DNA of 7,725 nucleotides, from positions 1-7,725 of the forward strand of contig JAITEY010000170.1 in the NCBI GenBank assembly GCA_031281815.1, read 5' to 3'. Position numbers and translations under genes: made by a program. This DNA is from Desulfovibrio sp. GTDB lineage: Bacteria > Desulfobacterota > Desulfovibrionia > Desulfovibrionales > Desulfovibrionaceae. The notes under the pieces are model-generated. The model did no database searches and was not told where the DNA came from. It worked only from the letters and a program-made list of their open reading frames with translations. Positions 1-4,052 of this stretch are shown piece by piece; the first letter of the stretch is position 1; every line of letters begins with the position of its first letter.

Positions 1-272
1 CCCTGTGCCTCGGCGCTGAGCATATCCAGTATGCTTTCGGCGCTTTCAAAGCACAGGCGAGACTCCGGGTCTTGAAGCAACTCATAAGTTTTTGTCTCCA
101 TAATTATACGCAGTGCGTCTATCTGTGCATTTCTATCCGCCATTGACTTTGCGTGGCTGATATCGACAGATGTGTAAAATCCTTGCCCAAAGTCCTTGTA
201 CGGTCTGCTTTGTTGTAAGTCAACGGCATCGAAATCATATGATGAACAGTGATAGAGCGTGATTGTATGCAT
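1..272 (-). CDS. DUF3990-family protein, N-terminal part (cut by left edge)
   Basis: The ATG at 272 is preceded by a GAGGA ribosome binding site (282-286, minus strand) at 9-nt spacing, and the frame stays open for 90 codons to the window edge. Residues 5-45 match the DUF3990 pattern as I know it: an LYHCSS start (usually LYHGS), then a polar stretch, then SRPYKDFGQGFYTS at about 22-35, then an Ala/Lys-rich helix (HAKSMADRNAQ). DUF3990 proteins are of unknown activity. They have been likened to ADP-ribosyltransferase folds and are often encoded beside small DUF3791 proteins, which fits the fragment just upstream. Residues 51-90, beginning at IDALRIIMETKTYELLQDPE, do not resemble what I expect next in the family, so this may be a divergent member or a fusion. 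The family call is made from motifs alone; a toxin role is inference. Confidence 0.65.
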   Translation of the reverse strand, partial: MHTITLYHCSSYDFDAVDLQQSRPYKDFGQGFYTSVDISHAKSMADRNAQIDALRIIMETKTYELLQDPESRLCFESAESILDMLSAEAQ

Positions 273-356
273 AGTATTATATCCTCATATTCGGAAATAT
301 TTGATTTAATCAAAAATAAAGCAGAATGTCTTTCTACCAAATAAGGTGCTGTAATT

Positions 357-455
357 TTACGCAAGTACCCCATTCACATAGTCGTCAATTTCCTCAAGTA
401 TGCCAAAATCTCCCGTAAGTTGAAACGGCTCGTAGGCATCAGCGACAAACGTCAA
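357..455 (-). pseudogene. DUF3791-like C-terminal fragment
   Basis: The minus-strand frame from a possible TTG at 455 to the TAA at 357-359 encodes 32 residues, including DAYEPFQLTGDFGILEEIDD. Against the usual DUF3791 C-terminus (YD-x5-TGD-x4-EDID-x-YI type) the spacing Y, D/E, TGD, E-(E/D)-ID, Y-V aligns without gaps. The frame extends upstream only to a TAG at 489-491, inside the end of the membrane-protein gene, so the N-terminal half of a normal ~65-75-residue DUF3791 protein is missing. The start is weak and has no clear Shine-Dalgarno. It lies 84 nt before the DUF3990 start, matching the known DUF3791-DUF3990 pairing. I read it as a remnant, although a short coupled gene is possible. 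The match is from memory of the family consensus. Confidence 0.4.
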
Positions 456-468
456 TAAATTTCTATCT

Positions 469-954
469 TTATTTTTCTCGTTTGGTACCTATATATACCA
501 ATAATTGTACTAAAAGAAAAATCGGTACTCCAATTTCCATAAACGTCATGGCTATGCCAGCAGTATCACTTATTGTGTTCAATACTCTTTCGTCGTCGTA
601 CGGATCGAAAAACATGGAAAATGTCATATCCGCAGTACCACCTGTCGTATGGGCTATAACTACATGGCATAGAAACAGATTAGCAAAAGCTACGGGGAGC
701 AGCAAAATCTTTTTCTCCTTAATTATGCAATACGAAGATGCAATACAGTACAGTATAGTAGCAGCATCCTTAAGATTTTCCCACCAAAAATGAAAAATAT
801 TATATAGAAATCCATATAAAAAGATGAAAGATGAATACAGTAAGACAAGAGTTACAATATATAATGCCGATCCGACAGAAAAAGCACTGCGGGAAAAAAG
901 CACTGCCAGATTCACGGCTGCGAAAAGCAGAAGTACGATATAATTATCAATCAT
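469..954 (-). CDS. Multi-pass membrane protein of unknown function
   Basis: This encodes 161 residues with about five hydrophobic segments, roughly at residues 5-20, 28-50, 63-78, 83-101 and 133-155. The longest non-hydrophobic stretch (about 102-132) is acidic and includes FFDPYDDER. The C-terminus is short and basic (GTKREK). The ATG at 954 overlaps the stop of a 19-codon mini-ORF as ATGA, and there is no convincing Shine-Dalgarno before it, so translation is probably coupled to the genes upstream. I do not recognise the family. Its place directly after a PAAR gene would suit an immunity protein or an envelope-acting partner, but this is inference from position only. The gene is more AT-rich than the genes right of 1900. 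Confidence 0.7.
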   Translation of the reverse strand: MIDNYIVLLLFAAVNLAVLFSRSAFSVGSALYIVTLVLLYSSFIFLYGFLYNIFHFWWENLKDAATILYCIASSYCIIKEKKILLLPVAFANLFLCHVVIAHTTGGTADMTFSMFFDPYDDERVLNTISDTAGIAMTFMEIGVPIFLLVQLLVYIGTKREK

Positions 955-1010
955 CGATTGATATATCGTTTATTGTTTGGACTCATATGCGAGCCACAGT
1001 TTTTGGTCAT
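951..1010 (-). CDS. 19-codon mini-ORF coupled by ATGA at both ends
   Basis: The ATG at 1010 overlaps the PAAR gene stop (ATGA, 1007-1010), and its TGA (951-953) overlaps the ATG of the membrane-protein gene (ATGA, 951-954). The product would be MTKNCGSHMSPNNKRYINR. There is no strong Shine-Dalgarno, so any translation would rely on reinitiation. It may be a leader that carries ribosomes from the PAAR gene to the membrane-protein gene, a remnant of a longer C-terminal effector domain, or chance. No homology is recognised. Confidence 0.35.
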   Translation of the reverse strand: MTKNCGSHMSPNNKRYINR

Positions 1011-1513
1011 AAATTCTTTTTATATTGTATCCATGCGTTTTCTGTTCTTTTCTGCTTCTTTGGTTCTTCCGGCTCTTGATTCTCTGAACGATTTCGCAAA
1101 ACCGGCGACGACGTACCACCGGAATACGAGAACACATCGCCGTGATCATAAGGTTTAACCCCGGATTTATACTTGTTGATGTACTCGCAAATTTCGATGG
1201 CGCGAAAATCTGAAAAGACGCTGCGAATCGTGCCGTCTTCCTGCATGATCAAGCCAAGGCTGTCGCGTGAAACAAGCGTTGCCCCGCAGGAGGTGCGTTG
1301 CCCTTCCACAGAGTAAGGCAATTCCAGACCATACTGGTCAAGTGGGTTTTGTTCAATGGAATAGTAACCGCCGCATTTGGGACAATAGACGGAATCTCCC
1401 GATCGTGCATACCTGTAAGGTCCGTAAGAGTCTGGGCTACTCGCGTTTGTAACCCTGCCGCCGTGCGTGGTGGTGTCGCCCAGCACAATACGTTTGGCGA
1501 AACTGTTTAACAT
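1007..1513 (-). CDS. PAAR-motif protein (type VI secretion spike tip or carrier)
   Basis: This encodes 168 residues. The start at 1513 has AGGAG at 9-nt spacing. The N-terminal ~95 residues follow the PAAR pattern: RIVLGDTTTHGGRVTNASSP near residue 8, then YARSGDSVYCPKCGGYYSI at about 34-52, then VEGQRTSCGATLVSRDSLG at about 69-87. PAAR proteins form the sharp metal-binding cone on the VgrG spike of type VI secretion systems and often carry or recruit effectors. Here the PAAR part is followed by about 75 residues: a short segment containing FRAIEICEYINKY, then a hydrophilic Pro/Glu/Lys-rich tail ending WIQYKKNL. No toxin domain is recognisable, so this is either a cargo-carrying PAAR protein or one whose effector domain has been lost. 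No other type VI genes are in the window. It heads the leftward gene set. Confidence 0.8.
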   Translation of the reverse strand: MLNSFAKRIVLGDTTTHGGRVTNASSPDSYGPYRYARSGDSVYCPKCGGYYSIEQNPLDQYGLELPYSVEGQRTSCGATLVSRDSLGLIMQEDGTIRSVFSDFRAIEICEYINKYKSGVKPYDHGDVFSYSGGTSSPVLRNRSENQEPEEPKKQKRTENAWIQYKKNL

Positions 1514-1523
1514 AACAGTAATC

Positions 1524-1547
1524 TCCTGATTAATTTCCTGATTAATT
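1524..1547 (-). repeat. Tandem 12-bp duplication carrying the Shine-Dalgarno of the PAAR gene
   Basis: On the minus strand AATTAATCAGGA occurs twice back to back. The start-proximal copy runs into GATT, completing the AGGAG used for the ATG at 1513. The other copy gives a second AGGA 12 nt farther upstream. A perfect 12-bp tandem in this position may have arisen by slippage and could tune translation of the PAAR gene. Confidence 0.8.
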
Positions 1548-1636
1548 CAGTAAAAATACGCGACTGGGCAGGCCTTTTTATTCGAGATCAAGCGTTTCTT
1601 TGAGCGGAAAAATTATTCAAAGTTGCCCTGACCTTA

Positions 1637-1664
1637 ATTTTATCAAATATCCCCTGAAGATCAA
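1637..1664 (-). promoter_or_regulatory. Candidate sigma70-type promoter for the PAAR gene set
   Basis: Reading the minus strand, TTGATC (1659-1664) is followed after 16 nt by TAAAAT (1637-1642). TGA directly before the hexamer gives an extended -10 (TGN). TAAAAT matches five of six consensus bases and TTGATC four of six. Transcription would start near 1630, leaving a leader of roughly 115 nt before the PAAR ATG. Found by eye only. Confidence 0.45.
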
Positions 1665-1906
1665 GGCCGTTTTCGGTCGAGCAGTAATTCTCATTTTGCT
1701 TCGCATGCCTTGTGTTCTTTGATCAGGCCGCCCGGTTGCTTGCCGTCGGCTCTCCGCAATTATCAATGCCCCAGATAAACCCCACCGATTCTCACGCAGT
1801 GCAGGCTATGGCGTTGCCCTTGGGTTTGCCTTTTGGGAGCAATCGCTGATGGCGGCCGCACCGGCGAAGCTGAGCTTTCCATATTGCTGTTCCGGCATTA
1901 TGCGGA

Positions 1907-1935
1907 TTGACATATCCGCCAAAACGGTTAGGTTA
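1907..1935 (+). promoter_or_regulatory. Weak promoter candidate for the Hpt gene
   Basis: A perfect TTGACA (1907-1912) is followed by only poor -10 matches: TAGGTT at 1929-1934 with 16-nt spacing, or AGGTTA at 17. Its position about 110 nt before the GTG start is reasonable, but the -10 is weak, so the call is tentative. Confidence 0.25.
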
Positions 1936-1992
1936 CTCCGTGCTGTCTGATGCCGCAACGCCGACGCGGCGACGGTACCGGCCAAAAAAACC

Positions 1993-2014
1993 GCCGGCCG
2001 CGCGCCCGGCCGGC
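1993..2014 (+). promoter_or_regulatory. GC-rich hairpin in the presumed leader of the Hpt gene
   Basis: GCCGGCCG (1993-2000) pairs perfectly with CGGCCGGC (2007-2014) across a 6-nt loop, giving an all-GC 8-bp stem. It ends 18 nt before the AGGAG of the Hpt gene. It is followed by CGAAAA rather than a T-run, so it is unlikely to be an intrinsic terminator on the plus strand. It could affect translation of the Hpt gene or protect the 5' end; this is inference. Confidence 0.5.
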
Positions 2015-2045
2015 CGAAAACGACAAGTGACCAGGAGTCGACAAC

Positions 2046-2402
2046 GTGTCCGATCTTTCTTCCAATCTTCCGGGCATTAATGTTGTGGAAGGGCTTGCCC
2101 GCGTCGCCCGCAATAAAAAATTGTACCTCAAGCTGTTGCGCCGCGTGGCAACCGATGCCCCCGGCATCAAGGAAAAAATGAGCGAGGCCGTTATGTCCGG
2201 CGACCTCAACTCCTTGCGCGAACAGGCTCATTCCATCAAAGGCTCGTCCGCCAATCTCTCCATCACCGACGTCTATGCCGCCGCGCAACAACTGGAACAG
2301 GCCGCCAAAGATGAGGATATGACGGGCGCCGTCATGCACCTCGGCGCATTGGAAAGCGCCCTCGACGCCTATGTCGCCGTTGTCGCGGGTATTGAAGATT
2401 GA
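2046..2402 (+). CDS. Stand-alone histidine phosphotransfer (Hpt) protein
   Basis: This encodes 118 residues from a GTG at 2046 with AGGAG at 2033-2037 (8-nt spacing). An in-frame TGA at 2028-2030 rules out a longer start. The Hpt active-site motif is AHSIKGSSANLS, with the phospho-accepting histidine at residue 62 and the usual KGSS/A spacing; flanking helices include NVVEGLARVARNKKLYLKLL (12-31) and VYAAAQQLEQAAKD. Such proteins pass phosphate between receiver domains in the cytoplasm. The opening LPGINVVEGLARV resembles Hpt domains found at the C-termini of hybrid histidine kinases, but here the domain is free and no kinase or response regulator is in the window, so its partners are unknown. 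It is followed by 213 nt without a gene and is probably not tightly coupled to the M23 gene. Confidence 0.9.
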   Translation: MSDLSSNLPGINVVEGLARVARNKKLYLKLLRRVATDAPGIKEKMSEAVMSGDLNSLREQAHSIKGSSANLSITDVYAAAQQLEQAAKDEDMTGAVMHLGALESALDAYVAVVAGIED

Positions 2403-2406
2403 CCAC

Positions 2407-2418
2407 GGGCGCGCGCCC
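2407..2418. other. 12-bp perfect GC palindrome just after the Hpt stop
   Basis: GGGCGCGCGCCC is self-complementary and begins 5 nt after the Hpt TGA. A further short hairpin follows (GGGCC, loop GGAC, GGCCC; 2451-2464). Neither has a T-run, so they are not standard intrinsic terminators, though they may mark the transcript end or protect it. Confidence 0.4.
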
Positions 2419-2464
2419 TGCGCCGAACGCATCCGGGCTCCGGCCGGGACGGGCCGGACGGCCC

Positions 2465-2581
2465 CGTTGCGGAATCGCCCGCGCTTTGAGATTCTGCCCT
2501 GCGCGGGCCGGGCGGCTTCTTCAGGGTATGCGTTGCGGGATTACCCGCGCTTTGAGGTCCTGCACTATGCGGACCGATCGG
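2465..2581. repeat. Degenerate direct repeat, 51-nt units at 66-nt period
   Basis: Copy 1 (2465-2515) and copy 2 (2531-2581) both start CGTTGCGG and share an exact CCCGCGCTTTGAG core, differing at about 11 of 51 positions by hand alignment. They lie in the 213-nt spacer between the Hpt and M23 genes. The 66-nt period is a multiple of three, but no convincing start or ribosome binding site supports translation. Probably a decayed minisatellite or duplicated regulatory segment. Confidence 0.65.
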
Positions 2582-2584
2582 TCC
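2571..2584. promoter_or_regulatory. 14-bp perfect palindrome upstream of the M23 gene
   Basis: GGACCGATCGGTCC is fully self-complementary and ends 31 nt before the M23 ATG. It overlaps the end of the second copy of the 66-nt repeat; copy 1 has GGGCCGGGCGG in the corresponding place, so only copy 2 is palindromic. Position and symmetry suit a dimeric operator, perhaps for the MerR-type protein of the same cluster, but this is inference. Confidence 0.4.
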
Positions 2585-2615
2585 CGTTGAGGACACAACC
2601 TCTCTGTCGGCTTCC

Positions 2616-4052
2616 ATGAAGGGCGCGAAACACAGCGGCAAGCGGTCGAAATTCAGACCACACGCTCTTTTCGTCGGGCGCGGAGTCGCCGGTGCGGCCT
2701 ATCTGGTCGCCTTTGCCGGGTTGATTCTGGTTGCCCTTGTTTTTTTTCTGGAAATCGTCGGACGAGAGCCCGTCAGGCAGGAAGAAGCGCCCGTCGCCGC
2801 CGTGCCCCCGGAACAGGAAGAAGGAACGCAGGTCGAACTTCCGGAAGCCTATTTTCAACCGGGGACCGAAGACGCCGCCGGAGAAGATGAGGAAGAAAGT
2901 CCCGGTCTGATCCGGGGGGAAATAGCCCCCGGAGACACCGCGGGCGCCCTGCTGCAGCAGTGGCTTTCCCCGGTGGCTATCAGCGCCGTGGTGGAAGCGG
3001 CCAAAAACGTCTGGCCCCTGTCCCGCATCCGGGCAGGCCGGCCCTACGCCGTAATGCTGGATCAGGGCGATTTGACGCGCTTTGAATACGAAGCCGACGA
3101 CAACAATCGTCTGGTCATTGAGCGCGAGATCGACGGCAGCGCCATCCGCTGGAAGGCGTCCCTGGAAAAGATTGCATACGACATCCGGCTTATGCGGGTG
3201 GAAGGCAACATTGAGTCCAGCCTCTTTGAAAGCATGCTCCTGCTGGGGGAAAGCCCGGCTCTCGCTGTACGCCTTGCCGACATTTTCGCCTGGGAAATCA
3301 ACTTCATACGCGACCTGCAACCCGGTGACTCCTTCCGCCTGCTGGTGGAAAAACGATACCGCGACGGGGAATTCAAGGATTACGGCGCCATCCCCGTCGC
3401 TGAATTCGTCAACAAGAACAAAAAGTTCGAAGCGTTCCGTTTTAAGGACAGCTTCGGCAACAATGCCTTTTTCACCGCCGTCGGAGAGAGCCTGAAGCGG
3501 GCTTTTTTGAAAGCGCCGCTGGCTTTCACGCGTATCAGCTCACGCTTCAGTTCGGCACGGCTGCATCCCATTCTGGACATCGTGCGGGCGCACCCTGCCG
3601 TGGATTACGCGGCGCCGACCGGAACCCCGGTCAAGGCCATAGGCAGCGGCGTAGTGACCTTTCGCGGCTTCGGGCGCGGCGCGGGCAACTATATTGTGCT
3701 CAAGCACGCCGGAGGCTACGAATCCATGTACATGCACCTGAGCGGCTTCGCCCGTTCCCTGAAGCAGGGCGGCCGCGTGCGCCAGGGTGAGGTCATCGGT
3801 TTCGTCGGCAGCACGGGATACGCCACCGGACCGCATCTTGACTTCCGTATGAAAAAGGACGGCCGCTTCCTTAACCCGGAGAAAGTGCTTTCACCGCGCG
3901 ACGAAGCAGTGCCCAAGGCCAAGCTCGCAGCGTTCGCGACTGAACGCGACCGTATGCGCGCTCTGTTGAACGGCGACATTTCCCTTGACGACTACGCGCC
4001 CGCGCAGGAACAGGCCGAGACCGCGCAAAGACAGAGCGGGACCGCACAATGA
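2616..4052 (+). CDS. Membrane-anchored M23 family metallopeptidase, MepM/OapA-like
   Basis: This encodes 478 residues. A basic N-terminus is followed by one membrane segment (about 23-48), an acidic Pro/Glu-rich linker (50-97), an OapA/LysM-like region (GEIAPGDTAGALLQQW onward, about 101-170), the second domain typical of the MepM/Csd3 type (about 180-280, with LADIFAWEINFIRDLQPGDS) and the M23 domain (about 305-425). The latter shows HPAVDYAAP (His326, Asp330), MYMHLSGF (His374) and GPHLDFRMKKDGR (His407). M23 enzymes cut peptidoglycan cross-links or stem peptides in the periplasm. In most, the last motif is HLH and its second His binds zinc; here it is Asp409. This may be a lineage variant that still binds metal or a sign of low activity. 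The ATG at 2616 has no strong Shine-Dalgarno, but no better start exists. The stop overlaps the next gene as ATGA. Confidence 0.88.
   Translation: MKGAKHSGKRSKFRPHALFVGRGVAGAAYLVAFAGLILVALVFFLEIVGREPVRQEEAPVAAVPPEQEEGTQVELPEAYFQPGTEDAAGEDEEESPGLIRGEIAPGDTAGALLQQWLSPVAISAVVEAAKNVWPLSRIRAGRPYAVMLDQGDLTRFEYEADDNNRLVIEREIDGSAIRWKASLEKIAYDIRLMRVEGNIESSLFESMLLLGESPALAVRLADIFAWEINFIRDLQPGDSFRLLVEKRYRDGEFKDYGAIPVAEFVNKNKKFEAFRFKDSFGNNAFFTAVGESLKRAFLKAPLAFTRISSRFSSARLHPILDIVRAHPAVDYAAPTGTPVKAIGSGVVTFRGFGRGAGNYIVLKHAGGYESMYMHLSGFARSLKQGGRVRQGEVIGFVGSTGYATGPHLDFRMKKDGRFLNPEKVLSPRDEAVPKAKLAAFATERDRMRALLNGDISLDDYAPAQEQAETAQRQSGTAQ

Larger units (their letters stand above)
1514..2045. other. Divergent intergenic region, shift from AT-rich to GC-rich
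   Basis: This 532-nt stretch between the leftward and rightward genes holds no convincing gene. Its left part (to about 1680) resembles the AT-rich module; from about 1720 it takes on the GC-rich character of the right-hand genes, so a junction of acquired and resident DNA may lie here. Besides the promoter candidates and hairpin listed separately, a minus-strand 30-codon frame (1806-1898) contains QQYGKLSFAGAA, faintly like the start of some IS5-type transposases. No terminal repeats, tRNA or attachment-site duplication could be seen. Confidence 0.5.

Noticed and set aside
119..373. 84-codon minus-strand frame
   Set aside because: It overlaps the DUF3990 start in another frame and lacks a ribosome binding site; the DUF3990 frame carries the recognisable motif.
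831..1158. Plus-strand frames opposite the PAAR and membrane-protein genes
   Set aside because: Antisense to genes with PAAR motifs and membrane segments; no ribosome binding sites or domains.
1514..2045. tRNA or small RNA gene in the divergent region
   Set aside because: No cloverleaf, T-loop motif or terminator-bounded structure could be recognised by eye.
1806..2432. 208-codon minus-strand frame across the Hpt gene
   Set aside because: It is antisense to a clear Hpt gene with a good ribosome binding site; only its last 30 codons lie outside, and these are noted as a faint transposase-like remnant.
2465..2581. Possible CRISPR-like repeat
   Set aside because: Only two diverged copies, longer than CRISPR repeats, with no uniform spacers or nearby cas genes.
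2399..2619. Short plus-strand frames in the Hpt-M23 spacer
   Set aside because: They read through the 66-nt repeat, are Arg/Ala/Pro-rich and have no credible start; treated as noncoding.
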